Under the pieces are notes generated by a model. It ran no database searches and was not told the origin of the DNA. It saw only the letters and a list, made by a program, of their open reading frames with translations. From a bacterium UBP6_UBA1196 (GTDB taxonomy: Bacteria; UBP6; UBA1177): 41,740 nucleotides of DNA. The DNA is taken from positions 1 through 41,740 of the forward strand of contig DBYC01000014.1 of NCBI GenBank assembly GCA_002310035.1. The letters run 5' to 3'. Below, in pieces: positions 1-7,646 of the stretch (position 1 is its first letter; each line of letters opens with the position of its first letter). Position numbers and translations under genes: made by a program.

Positions 1-72
1 ATCACCCTTATCCTTGTCCCCAGCGTATATTCGCTTGTCGACAGCATCCTTGTAAAACTTCACTTGAGATAA
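1..72 (+). CDS. RND-family transporter permease, C-terminal end (partial)
   Basis: The first 23 codons read in frame 1 to a TAA at 70-72 and give the end of a membrane protein with LVPSVYSLVD followed by a short basic tail. This matches the last transmembrane helix of RND permeases (AcrB/CusA/HAE1 families), which typically end in a 'tl.vvPvlYsl.d' motif. These proteins export drugs, metals or lipids across the envelope as trimers with a periplasmic adaptor and an outer-membrane channel. Nothing upstream is visible, so substrate and subfamily cannot be told. It converges on prs. The 108 bp between them hold no clear terminator. Confidence 0.72.
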   Translation: MTLILVPSVYSLVDSILVKLHLR

Positions 73-180
73 TCTTTACACAGCACTTTTCAAAACAAGG
101 ATATTTTTCAGGTAATTCTCTGACAAATACTGATTTTTATTATTGATTTATATCAAGATTTTCAACAGAACCGGTGGGTT

Positions 181-1209
181 TTACGATTCAAGAATGTTTG
201 AAATAGATTCCATGTGGTTGATGCTGTAAACAACTTTCGCGAAAAATCTTGCGACATCGACTTCGTGATACCACGGATGGGCTTTTTTAAACTCTTCACC
301 GCGGTTGACGGCATTCGTTCCCGTTACACTGCGGACAAAACCTTCCGCATGAGCCTGATCGAGTTTTGCGACTGCATCACCGTTGAAAAACGGGAAAGTG
401 CAGAAAACATCGATGTTTTTAGCGCCGAATTCGTTGAGTTTTTTGCATGCCGCGATCAAAGTTCCGCCTGTGGCTATCATATCGTCCACTATTACGACAT
501 CCTTACCGTCGACACTTCCTACAAGTTTGGTGTCAACAACTGTCGAAGCCTTCGAATAGTCGCGTTCTTTGACAATAAGCGCCATGTCTGTCTGGAGAGC
601 GCGGGAATAGTATCTCGCAGTTTCGGCCGAACCGACATCGGGAGCAACAACGACCGTGTTTTCCGTGATAAGATTTCTTTTGTTCATTGAATTCATCAGC
701 TGGCGCGATGCATGAAGGTTGTCAAGTCTGGCGACATGGAAGAAACCCGAAATAGCCTCTGCATGAATGTCGATCGTGAGGACACGCGACGCTCCGCTTG
801 CCTCAATAAACGAAGCGACCATCGACGCCGTGACGCTCTCGCGCCCTTTTCTGCGCTCCTGACGAGCGTTCGGGAACTGCGGAATAACCGCCGTGATCGA
901 ACCTGCATCGCTGTTGTGGGCTGCATTCACCGCTGTAGCCAGAGCCATAAGGTTGTCGTTCACCGAATAAGGCGAAAGAGGATCGTCCATGAGCTGGACG
1001 ACATAAACATCCATTCCGCGGATGGGCTCGTCGATCGAAGTCTTGATCTCGCCGTTCGCGAAGTGTGTCTCCGTGCTCTGAATGTAGCGGAAACGCTCTT
1101 CGAGATGCTCTCTTCTGTACTTGTCCTTAAGATATTCAACCATCGCATCCGCGAAAACTTTTCCCGAACTGCATGCAACAATACCAAGCTGACCGCGATC
1201 CGAACTCAT
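181..1209 (-). CDS. prs: Ribose-phosphate pyrophosphokinase
   Basis: Makes PRPP from ribose 5-phosphate and ATP for purine, pyrimidine, histidine and NAD synthesis in the cytosol. The 342-aa product has the family landmarks in order: FANGE near residue 50, a dimer/regulatory segment with RQERRKGRE near 115-125, TIDIHAE near 145 and the PRPP-binding loop VVIVDDMIATGGTL near 235-248. It is somewhat longer and more divergent than the usual ~315 aa; the loop normally read as RQDRK is RQERRKG here. The ATG is preceded by GGAGGG at good spacing. It lies 85 bp downstream of the PqiC-like lipoprotein gene, so it may be the last gene of that transcript or have its own promoter, although I see no convincing one. 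Identity is firm; activity is inferred. Confidence 0.9.
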   Translation of the reverse strand: MSSDRGQLGIVACSSGKVFADAMVEYLKDKYRREHLEERFRYIQSTETHFANGEIKTSIDEPIRGMDVYVVQLMDDPLSPYSVNDNLMALATAVNAAHNSDAGSITAVIPQFPNARQERRKGRESVTASMVASFIEASGASRVLTIDIHAEAISGFFHVARLDNLHASRQLMNSMNKRNLITENTVVVAPDVGSAETARYYSRALQTDMALIVKERDYSKASTVVDTKLVGSVDGKDVVIVDDMIATGGTLIAACKKLNEFGAKNIDVFCTFPFFNGDAVAKLDQAHAEGFVRSVTGTNAVNRGEEFKKAHPWYHEVDVARFFAKVVYSINHMESISNILES

Positions 1210-1294
1210 TTGACCCTCCGAAAAATCAAGGTAACAAAAACTGCCGTTTTATCGTTCCGGTACATCAATGACGCTTTTGCACCGGAATTTCAAA

Positions 1295-1924
1295 TCATTC
1301 GCCCGATGTCTGTTCCGACTGTTCGAGAAATTCGTTAATTTTTGCGATAAAGACTTCTGTTTCGGAATTGATGATCTCTCCCATTGCCTGGACGACAGCC
1401 AGCGGTTTCTGCTCGGCCGCCTCTTTTCTCTTTTCAAAGGAATGAGACACGACAACCGAATTCGTTTTGTAGTCTTTAAGCTCGAACACTATCGAAACTC
1501 TTGCGTAACTCTTTTCGCCTTCAATAAATTCGTCAAGTGCGCGGATCCTGCCGCTCAGGACATATTTCGGCTTTTTCTCCATCGACAAGATAATGTCGGA
1601 AAAAACCTGCTGTTTTGAAAAATGGTTGGCAACAAGGTCGGTTATCATATCTGACGGTCTTGAAGCCCAGAAATGCGTGTTGTAATAAAACATCTCCTCG
1701 TATGAGGTCCTATAAACGATATTGTATCTCTGGTAAATTTTGTCGGCATCCAGCGTCTTGATCCTCAGAGTCGCGTTAAAAGGTTCGCGCTGTCCGTTTT
1801 CCTCCGGCTCGTAATGAATCTGGTAATAATGCTTTACCTGCGGCTTGGAAGATGAAAACAAAGAACACGAGACCGAAAAGAAAAGCGGAAGTAAACAGAT
1901 GATAAAAATTGCGTTTTTCTTCAT
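1295..1924 (-). CDS. ABC-type transport auxiliary lipoprotein (PqiC-like)
   Basis: A 209-aa lipoprotein with a hydrophobic signal ending in FFSVSC (lipidated Cys20). The rest resembles the ABC auxiliary lipoprotein family (PqiC/YmbA-like), which accompanies MCE proteins and sits on the inner leaflet of the outer membrane. The region around residues 110-175 (YVLSGRIRALDEF, then a beta-rich segment, and VVQAMGEIIN) fits that fold. Its ATG overlaps the mlaD stop as ATGA at 1921-1924, so the two are translationally coupled and probably work together in lipid transport between membranes. The family call rests on overall pattern and context rather than on one decisive motif. Confidence 0.72.
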   Translation of the reverse strand: MKKNAIFIICLLPLFFSVSCSLFSSSKPQVKHYYQIHYEPEENGQREPFNATLRIKTLDADKIYQRYNIVYRTSYEEMFYYNTHFWASRPSDMITDLVANHFSKQQVFSDIILSMEKKPKYVLSGRIRALDEFIEGEKSYARVSIVFELKDYKTNSVVVSHSFEKRKEAAEQKPLAVVQAMGEIINSETEVFIAKINEFLEQSEQTSGE

Positions 1925-2904
1925 TTTTTATCCTCGCTCATGGCGGAAGAGCTCAACAATGCCGAAGGATTTTCCATAATTATTCTTGTAAACTCACTGA
2001 AATTGCTCATAGCATCCGAAAGGTCGTCAAGCGATTTGTCGATTTTCTCGCTGCTCCGTTCGAACGTCAGCTGGAGAGTATCGATCGTTTTCTGCGTGGA
2101 CTCGACAAGTCCGAACATTTTGTCGACTTTTTCCTGGACATTGGCATTTCTGTAATCAGCCTGGAATTCGCCGACAGTCTCCTGCATCATATCAAGGGTT
2201 TTTGCAAGCGAGCCGTCTTTTGAGGTGAGCTCGCGGACATTTGTCGTGATCGCCTTGACATTATCCATGTTTCCGTTGAGCTCAGTCATAAAAACATGTG
2301 CCTCTTTTATGACACCGGTAATCTCCTTTTTGTTCTTAACAAGAAGTTCATCCAGAGAACCTGAAATCCCGTTCACATTTTTGACGATCGTCTCGACATC
2401 ATCCTTCTTCACACCTTGCAAAGCCTCGTTAAGCTGGTTGAGGATCGACTCCAGCTTCTCAGCTATGACGGAAGCCTTGCCGGTAATCTCCTCCCACCCG
2501 CTTCTTTCTGAAGGGATCTCGCCGCCGACCGGAATGTTCGCGCCCTGGCCGCCGCCTTTGAGCTCAAGGAATTTAAGGCCGGTGATACCTATAGAACCAA
2601 GCTGCGTTTTTGTGCCTTCCTTTATCGGGACACCCGGTTTAAGGCAGAAAGCGACCTGGACTACGGAAGTATTGTCCTTGTCGACCGAAATTTCGGAAAC
2701 TGTTCCTATGTTCATGCCCTGAAATTTGACAGTCGATCCCTCGGAAAGCCCGGCGACCGACATATCCTCAAAGCGCGTGATATAGCAGTCCTCGCGCTTC
2801 AGCAGCCTGTTGCCTACAAGCAGAGCGGTCAAAAGCAGAACGACACCTATTCCGAAAATGAAAAAAATCGCGACCCGCCTTTTCTGAGCCGAAGTAATCT
2901 GCAT
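1921..2904 (-). CDS. MlaD family (MCE-domain) phospholipid transport protein
   Basis: A 327-aa protein with one N-terminal transmembrane helix (about residues 11-31). An MCE domain follows at about 38-118 (VKFQGMNIGTVSEI, then GSIGITGLKFLEL), and then a long helical, coiled-coil-prone tail (about 140-310) rich in Leu, Val, Lys and Glu. MlaD-type proteins form hexameric rings on the inner membrane and pass lipids between an MlaE/MlaF ABC transporter and the periplasm. No mlaE or mlaF homologue is present next to it in this window, so the ABC partner must be encoded elsewhere. GAGGG precedes the ATG, and a strong promoter lies 27 bp upstream. Confidence 0.88.
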   Translation of the reverse strand: MQITSAQKRRVAIFFIFGIGVVLLLTALLVGNRLLKREDCYITRFEDMSVAGLSEGSTVKFQGMNIGTVSEISVDKDNTSVVQVAFCLKPGVPIKEGTKTQLGSIGITGLKFLELKGGGQGANIPVGGEIPSERSGWEEITGKASVIAEKLESILNQLNEALQGVKKDDVETIVKNVNGISGSLDELLVKNKKEITGVIKEAHVFMTELNGNMDNVKAITTNVRELTSKDGSLAKTLDMMQETVGEFQADYRNANVQEKVDKMFGLVESTQKTIDTLQLTFERSSEKIDKSLDDLSDAMSNFSEFTRIIMENPSALLSSSAMSEDKK

Positions 2905-2930
2905 CGTACCCTCAAAAAATCATCCGCGGA

Positions 2931-2958
2931 ATTTTAGAATTAAAAATCATATTGTCAA
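2931..2958 (-). promoter_or_regulatory. Predicted promoter of the mlaD operon
   Basis: On the minus strand, TTGACA (2958-2953) is followed by a 16-bp spacer and TAAAAT (2936-2931), with the mlaD start codon 27 bp downstream. It is the best match to a housekeeping sigma-factor promoter in the window and sits in an AT-rich divergent intergenic region. Confidence 0.65.
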
Positions 2959-3012
2959 CCGTTTGCGTTTTTTTTGAGAAAAAAAATCTTCAAGTCTGCC
3001 GAAGGAAAAGAT

Positions 3013-3040
3013 TTGACTTGAATCCGAAAAGAGGTAAAAT
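3013..3040 (+). promoter_or_regulatory. Predicted promoter of the 3066-7437 operon
   Basis: TTGACT (3013-3018), a 16-bp spacer and TAAAAT (3035-3040). An overlapping TATAAT at 3040-3045 would need a 21-bp spacer and is less likely. It drives the rightward transcript beginning with the small Pro-rich gene, back to back with the mlaD promoter. Confidence 0.6.
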
Positions 3041-3065
3041 ATAATGTTTTGTTGGCGGGGGAAAA

Positions 3066-3248
3066 ATGAAATTCGCTTTGATTGCCTTTTCAGCGGCTTT
3101 TTTAACACTTTTTTCAATCAGTGATTCCGGCAGTTTCAATTCTTCCCAGCAGACTCCGCTTATTGCCGGAGCATACGATCCGCCGCCCTCACCTCCAGGA
3201 AATCCCGATCCGCCGCCACCACCTCCGAATCCTTTCAGAAAGGCCTGA
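3066..3248 (+). CDS. Small secreted proline-rich peptide
   Basis: A 60-aa product with a basic Met-Lys start, a hydrophobic signal-like segment (residues 3-18) and a tail of repeated PPPSPPG/PPPPPP character. It has no Cys and no recognisable domain. The ATG follows GGCGGGGG with about 4-nt spacing and lies 25 bp downstream of a good promoter; the next gene begins 35 bp later. Placement as first gene of the operon supports it being translated, but it could also be a leader peptide or a short cell-wall-associated peptide. No function can be assigned. Confidence 0.55.
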   Translation: MKFALIAFSAAFLTLFSISDSGSFNSSQQTPLIAGAYDPPPSPPGNPDPPPPPPNPFRKA

Positions 3249-3283
3249 TTCTTGAAAAATTTTATAAAAAACCGGAGCTTTAA

Positions 3284-3883
3284 ATGACCAGACTTTTAAA
3301 AGGGAATGTTTCTTTCACGGTGTTCAAGCCTGAAAAAATGCCCGAAGATATTGAAAAAACGCGCGCAGCTCTCGCTGAATACACTTTCCAGCGGCTCGAC
3401 CCGACAGATTTGCGCAACGAATCGGTCGGCTGGGTAGACGCCGTCCTCTGCTTCGACAACGAAAATTTCCAGTCACTAATGCACGATTCGTTTTTCGTTT
3501 TCGCACTCCGCGAGGACAAATACTCTTTTACAGCAGCACAACTCAGACCTTACATCGAGGAGGCCGAATTTGTCTTCAAACGCGAAAACAACCTTGAATA
3601 CATCGCGGCGCAGCAGAAAAAAGATATCAAGGAACAGGTCATCCGCCGCATGAGAACGAACTCCTACCCGAAAACAACCGTTACGGAAGTCGCATGGGAC
3701 ATGGATTCGGGACTTGTCTACCTTTTTTCGCAGTCCGGTGCGACAGTCGCCAAATTCACCGATATTTTCGAAAAAAGTTTCCAGATTTCTATCGAACAGG
3801 TTTCGCTTTTCGATTCAGTGAAAGAACTCGGCGGAGCTGAAAAAATGGAACCCATATTCACCAAGATCTGGGGGCAAGAATGA
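3284..3883 (+). CDS. RdgC-like recombination-associated protein (N-terminal-type)
   Basis: A 199-aa protein resembling RdgC, the DNA-binding ring protein that limits RecA. Visible landmarks are NESVGWVDAV near residues 45-55 (RdgC: 'iGWv.pl'), then a central acidic/aromatic strand pattern. A basic helix KKDIKEQVIRRMRTNSYPK follows near 118-136, and then a segment of the type 'D..sglvy..s.S...a..F...F'. E. coli RdgC is about 300 aa, so this is about a third shorter. Its stop overlaps the start of the next gene (3880-3883, ATGA), whose product may supply the missing C-terminal part. GGAG lies 6 nt before the ATG. Confidence 0.7.
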   Translation: MTRLLKGNVSFTVFKPEKMPEDIEKTRAALAEYTFQRLDPTDLRNESVGWVDAVLCFDNENFQSLMHDSFFVFALREDKYSFTAAQLRPYIEEAEFVFKRENNLEYIAAQQKKDIKEQVIRRMRTNSYPKTTVTEVAWDMDSGLVYLFSQSGATVAKFTDIFEKSFQISIEQVSLFDSVKELGGAEKMEPIFTKIWGQE

Positions 3884-4377
3884 AAAAAGAAAATAATATA
3901 AGCTATTTAGGCTCAGAGTTCCTTCTTTGGGTCCTTTGGAAAAGCGCGACCGAAGAAACGATTTCACTCCACAATCTGGGGCTCGGCGATATCAGGATTT
4001 CGATCGAAGACTCCTTAACCCTCGAGTCAAAGATCGGCGACGGCTACTGCGAAACGATAAAATCGCCTGAAATTCTCACTCTTCCGTCTGTCCGCGAGTC
4101 GATCAGGCTCGGAAGACTGCCGGAAGCTGCCAAAATCAGGATCTCTTCCAGCGAACTCGAATGGAGTTTTCAGGTAAAGGCAATACCGTTCAAAATAAGT
4201 TCAGTGAAACTTCCGATAACAGGCGAAAAAAACGAGAACGAGATGATCTCTGTCAGGCTGTCAGCCATGACAAAACTCGAACTTATAATGAAAGCACTTT
4301 TCAACTCATTTCTTATTGAACGCGAAACGCCTGATTTCATTGATGATATCAAAGATTTTCTGGGAATTGCCAAGTGA
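3880..4377 (+). CDS. Probable companion/C-terminal part of the RdgC-like protein
   Basis: A 165-aa protein with no strong domain of its own. Its start contains YLGSEFLLWVLWKSATEE, a pattern I associate with the C-terminal half of long RdgC-like proteins in anaerobic Gram-negatives ('FLG.EFL.WLw..se'). The 4-nt overlap with the gene before it, and the GTGA overlap with the hydrolase after it, show tight translational coupling. The two products together (364 aa) approximate a full-length RdgC-like protein. This assignment is inference from the motif and position. The reading frame is clean, so it is a separate gene and not an obvious sequencing frameshift. Confidence 0.6.
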   Translation: MKKENNISYLGSEFLLWVLWKSATEETISLHNLGLGDIRISIEDSLTLESKIGDGYCETIKSPEILTLPSVRESIRLGRLPEAAKIRISSSELEWSFQVKAIPFKISSVKLPITGEKNENEMISVRLSAMTKLELIMKALFNSFLIERETPDFIDDIKDFLGIAK

Positions 4378-5153
4378 GCAGGATCCATATTCTCGCAAGC
4401 GGCTCGAAGGCTAACGCCTACATAGTCGAAGACAACGGTTCAATGCTTCTCATCGATCAGGGGTTAAGTTTCAAGGAATTTTCAAACCGTGCTGAAAAAC
4501 TCGGGCTGGACATTTTCCGTATAAAGGCGATCCTCCTGACTCACGAACACGAGGATCACATCCACGGTGTCGCATACACCGCATACAAACTTGACGCGCC
4601 TGTTTTTTCGACAGCGCAGACACTTGAAATCCTTAAAGAAAACATTAAACATCCGATACACTGCCGGATAGTCGAAAAAGACCGTAAAATCAAGCTCGGC
4701 TGCTTTGAGATCACCCCTTTCGAAACGATGCACGATGCCGCCGATCCTGTCGGCTACCTCATTTCGACTCCGTGCGGCGAAACAGTCTGCTTCGCAACCG
4801 ATACAGGCAAGATCACAAACAGAATGATGAGTTACATAAATCAGGGAACAAGCATAATTCTTGAAGCGAACCACGATCCCGCTCTGCTTTATCAGAACAG
4901 GAAGTATCCGCCGCTTTTAAAAGAGCGGATCCGCGGCCCTTACGGCCACCTTTCAAACGACCAGAGCCTCGAAGCACTCGACAGAATGGGTGAAAACCAC
5001 CCTAAAACCGTGATTTTCAGTCATTTGAGCGAAGAAAACAATTCTCCGGAAATGCTGAAAAGCCTCGTTCTTGACTTCAAAAAAGCCCGCTCCCTTGATT
5101 TCAAGGCGTTTATCGCGAACCAGAACAACCCTAAATCAATTCTTCTTTCATGA
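4374..5153 (+). CDS. MBL-fold metallo-hydrolase, YycJ/WalJ type
   Basis: A 259-aa metallo-beta-lactamase-fold protein. It opens with LASGSKANAYIVE (family: 'LaSGSsGN'), then LLIDQGLS, the metal motif THEHEDHIHG near residues 56-65, FATDTGK near 140 and GPYGHLSNDQ near 190. These are the features of the YycJ/WalJ group, dinuclear-metal 5'-to-3' exonuclease-like enzymes linked to DNA repair and cell-wall control. It starts with GTG overlapping the upstream TGA (4374-4377), and its own stop overlaps tatD (5150-5153). Sitting between rdgC-like genes and a TatD nuclease, it strengthens a DNA-maintenance reading of this operon. Confidence 0.85.
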   Translation: MSRIHILASGSKANAYIVEDNGSMLLIDQGLSFKEFSNRAEKLGLDIFRIKAILLTHEHEDHIHGVAYTAYKLDAPVFSTAQTLEILKENIKHPIHCRIVEKDRKIKLGCFEITPFETMHDAADPVGYLISTPCGETVCFATDTGKITNRMMSYINQGTSIILEANHDPALLYQNRKYPPLLKERIRGPYGHLSNDQSLEALDRMGENHPKTVIFSHLSEENNSPEMLKSLVLDFKKARSLDFKAFIANQNNPKSILLS

Positions 5154-5935
5154 TCTCAGACGCTCATTTTCACCTGAAGCAGCTTCTTGAAGTTTCGCCG
5201 GAACAGGCTGATTTTATTAAAGAAAATATTTTTAAAGGAATATGCTCCTGCCGCACTTTGGAAGAAGTTGAATTTGTCGAAAATTTCATCGCGAAAAATC
5301 CGGAAACTGTGCAGAAACTTAAGATTTCGTTCGGGATCCACCCTCAGGCTCCCGATGAAAAAGAACTGAAAACATTGGAAAAACTTGTTTTTGAAAACCG
5401 GATCGCAGCTGTAGGCGAAATCGGGCTTGACAGATTTAATGAAGAGTTCGCAAAAACTTTTGATTTGCAGAAAAAACTTTTTGTCATTCAGCTTGAAATC
5501 GCAAAAAAAGCAGGCCTTCCCGTCATTTTGCACATACGCAAGGCCATTCAAGAAGTTTTCGAACAAATCCAAACACTTAAAGAGTTAAAAAAAGTGATTT
5601 TCCACTCTTTTTCAGGCACGGCCGAAGAGGCTGAAAGTATTTTGAATCACGGCGTAAACGCTTATTTCAGCTTCGGAAACGCCATACTGAACGGACACAA
5701 GAAGGCAATAGAAACTGTCAGATCCTTGCCTGAAGAGAGGATCTTGACCGAAACCGATGCACCGTACCAGCCTAAAAAAGGGGATCATTTTTCAAAACTG
5801 TCGGATCTTGTTGAAATTATGGATAAAATAAATAAGATCCGGGGTTGTGACTCTTCAGCCACTGAGGCAGGGGAGCCGGCTGCGAAGCAGTCTGAGGGGT
5901 CTATGAAAAATCGACATGACGAGGAAAAGCAATGA
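5150..5935 (+). CDS. TatD family metal-dependent hydrolase with altered C-terminus
   Basis: A 261-aa protein with the TatD TIM-barrel landmarks: SDAHFHL at residues 3-9, SFGIHPQ near 61-67, AVGEIGLDRF near 86-95, PVILHIRKA near 123-131, FHSFSGT near 149 and LTETDAPYQ near 199-207. TatD proteins are Mg-dependent DNases/deoxyribonucleases acting in DNA repair and turnover. The usual C-terminal helices, ending in a 'N...lf' motif, are missing. After KINKIRG the last 31 residues (GCDSSATEAGEP... to the stop) are encoded largely by a palindromic repeat. All metal ligands lie before this point, so activity may survive. The stop overlaps the next start (5932-5935). Confidence 0.85.
   Translation: MISDAHFHLKQLLEVSPEQADFIKENIFKGICSCRTLEEVEFVENFIAKNPETVQKLKISFGIHPQAPDEKELKTLEKLVFENRIAAVGEIGLDRFNEEFAKTFDLQKKLFVIQLEIAKKAGLPVILHIRKAIQEVFEQIQTLKELKKVIFHSFSGTAEEAESILNHGVNAYFSFGNAILNGHKKAIETVRSLPEERILTETDAPYQPKKGDHFSKLSDLVEIMDKINKIRGCDSSATEAGEPAAKQSEGSMKNRHDEEKQ
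5849..5901. repeat. Imperfect palindromic element inside the tatD 3' end
   Basis: The arms GACTCTTCAG (5849-5858) and CTGAGGGGTC (5892-5901) pair over 10 bp with two T-G wobbles. Inside is a second perfect hairpin, CTGC-GAA-GCAG (5880-5890), and GCAG at 5867-5870 could pair instead with CTGC. The composition and the 'GCGAAGC' core resemble dispersed REP-like palindromes common in some Gram-negative genomes. No second copy is seen in this window, so calling it a dispersed repeat is inference. Confidence 0.5.
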
Positions 5936-7437
5936 ATATTAAAAAAATCTGCAACAATTCCGAATCATTAGCGTTTTTAACAATTTTCGCATTATCGCTT
6001 TTGGTGCGGATATACGCTTCGTTTACAAGTCTGGCGCAGATTTTTCCCGACGAAATTTTCCAGACACTCGAACCTGCCCACAAACTTGTTTTCGGACGCG
6101 GATTCACCTACTGGGAATTCAAAGTCGGGGCAAGAAGCTGGTTCCTGCCCGGAATCATTGCCGGAGTTTACAAACTTCTGGATCTCTGCGGCGTTAAAGA
6201 TCCGCTTTACATAAATATAGGTGTAAAAATTTTCTACAGTATTTTCAACAGTCTGGCCGTTTCAGTCGTCTATCTTCTTTTCCGCAGACACGGGCTTGAC
6301 AAAAAAGAGGCCTTTCTTTTCTCGCTTCCGCTGGCCGCAAGCTATCTCCTTTCTTATATTTCGGTAAGGACGATCTCGGAATCGGCAGCTCTGCCGTTCA
6401 TGGTCTTTGCCGTTTATTTTGCATCGAACTATGTTGAAAAAGAAACAAAAAAAGACCTGTTTTTCACGATCATCACTGTCGGCATCGCATATATGATCCG
6501 TTTTCAGACCTGCATTTTTGCTTTCGGCTTGTTTATCGCGCTCTTTCTGACTGCAAAAAAACGGTTCAGAGCGGCTCTGATTTTCGGTGCCGGATACATC
6601 GGAATGATGCTCATCCAGGGGATAATGGACATTTTTACTTGGGGAAAATTCGCCCAGTCGCTCATCACCTACCTCGATTACAATATTATCCGTAAGGTCA
6701 GCGACAATTTCAGTGTTTCACCATGGTATTTTTTCATTAAGGAATTTGCCGCGACATTTCATCCGCTGACTTATATCCCGGCAATTTTAATGATGATCTT
6801 TGCGATTATAAATTTCAGGAAAAACAAAAGTCTCGTTCTTTTCTTCTTCCCTTTTCTCTTCTTTTTCGCAATTCATTCGGCGATCGCGCACAAGCAGCCC
6901 CGCTTTGTTTTTGCCTGCTGTTTCGCGCTTCTTGCGCTTTCAGCGGAATCTTTCGCGTTTTTGTGCAAAAAATATGCAAAAAACAGAAAAAACGCGGCAG
7001 TTTTTCTATCGCTTTTTCTCCTTTTTTCGCTTGACGCCTTCCCTCACTTAAAATATTCAACTCTCTGGAATCATTCGACGACCGTTGTCGACAACTTCTA
7101 CGGCCGCGACAAGGGCAAAGAAAAGATATTCGGCGGAGTTCTTGAAACTGAAGCGGAACTCGGCAGGATCCCGGATCTAAAGCGGGCATACCTTTTCGGC
7201 ATTCCCCAGATATGGAGCGGCGGCCATTCATATTTCCATAAAAACGCGCCGATCTCATTCGCCTCGAAACCTGACGAAATTAAAAAAATGCTGCACAAAG
7301 CAGTTACCTCAAAACAGTCCGGTGCCTACTGCGCTTTCAAAAAAGATATCGGAATACCGGCCGGATACCGCAAGAATCTTGAAGAAATAAGTACTAACGA
7401 CGATTTTGCTATCTACAAAATCGAAATAACAGAATAG
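5932..7437 (+). CDS. GT22 (Alg9/PIG-B-like) mannosyltransferase family membrane protein
   Basis: A 501-aa integral membrane protein with about 10-12 hydrophobic helices. The first extracytoplasmic loop carries FPDEIFQTLEPAH near residues 38-50, then FGRGFTYWEF and a GARSWFLPG segment. These match the GT22 signature ('hpDE.fq..E..h...fG.G..twEw...RS...P') of polyprenol-phosphate-sugar-dependent GPI/ALG mannosyltransferases; the Asp-Glu pair is the presumed catalytic acid region. Bacterial members are thought to add sugars to lipid or surface glycans from a lipid-linked donor. It overlaps tatD by 4 nt. The sugar and acceptor are unknown, and no other glycan gene is in this operon. Confidence 0.78.
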   Translation: MNIKKICNNSESLAFLTIFALSLLVRIYASFTSLAQIFPDEIFQTLEPAHKLVFGRGFTYWEFKVGARSWFLPGIIAGVYKLLDLCGVKDPLYINIGVKIFYSIFNSLAVSVVYLLFRRHGLDKKEAFLFSLPLAASYLLSYISVRTISESAALPFMVFAVYFASNYVEKETKKDLFFTIITVGIAYMIRFQTCIFAFGLFIALFLTAKKRFRAALIFGAGYIGMMLIQGIMDIFTWGKFAQSLITYLDYNIIRKVSDNFSVSPWYFFIKEFAATFHPLTYIPAILMMIFAIINFRKNKSLVLFFFPFLFFFAIHSAIAHKQPRFVFACCFALLALSAESFAFLCKKYAKNRKNAAVFLSLFLLFSLDAFPHLKYSTLWNHSTTVVDNFYGRDKGKEKIFGGVLETEAELGRIPDLKRAYLFGIPQIWSGGHSYFHKNAPISFASKPDEIKKMLHKAVTSKQSGAYCAFKKDIGIPAGYRKNLEEISTNDDFAIYKIEITE

Positions 7438-7580
7438 ACATAAAAACACCACACATATTTTTTCACGCAAATCACAATTTACCAACAAGACATTCGCAAT
7501 ATTTCCCCAAATATCATTAACAATAAACCATAATATTTTTAAATACTTGAAATTTAGATTAGATTTTTTAACAAAATTTA

Positions 7581-7608
7581 TTGACATAACAAATTTATAA
7601 TATAAAAC
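7581..7608 (+). promoter_or_regulatory. Predicted promoter of the Cys-rich protein gene
   Basis: TTGACA (7581-7586), 16-bp spacer, TAAAAC (7603-7608), inside a 209-bp AT-rich gap (7438-7646) that otherwise shows nothing recognisable. The start codon at 7647 follows about 38 bp downstream. Confidence 0.5.
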
Positions 7609-7646
7609 ACATTTGTCTTTTTTATGTTTTTTAAAGGAGGAGTTTG

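Noticed and set aside
1..120. A minus-strand start of a gene at the left edge
   Set aside because: The plus strand gives a convincing RND-transporter C-terminus; the minus frame has no ribosome site.
3040..3045. TATAAT as the -10 of the 3066 operon promoter
   Set aside because: It would need a 21-bp spacer from TTGACT, whereas TAAAAT at 3035 gives 16 bp, like the other promoters.
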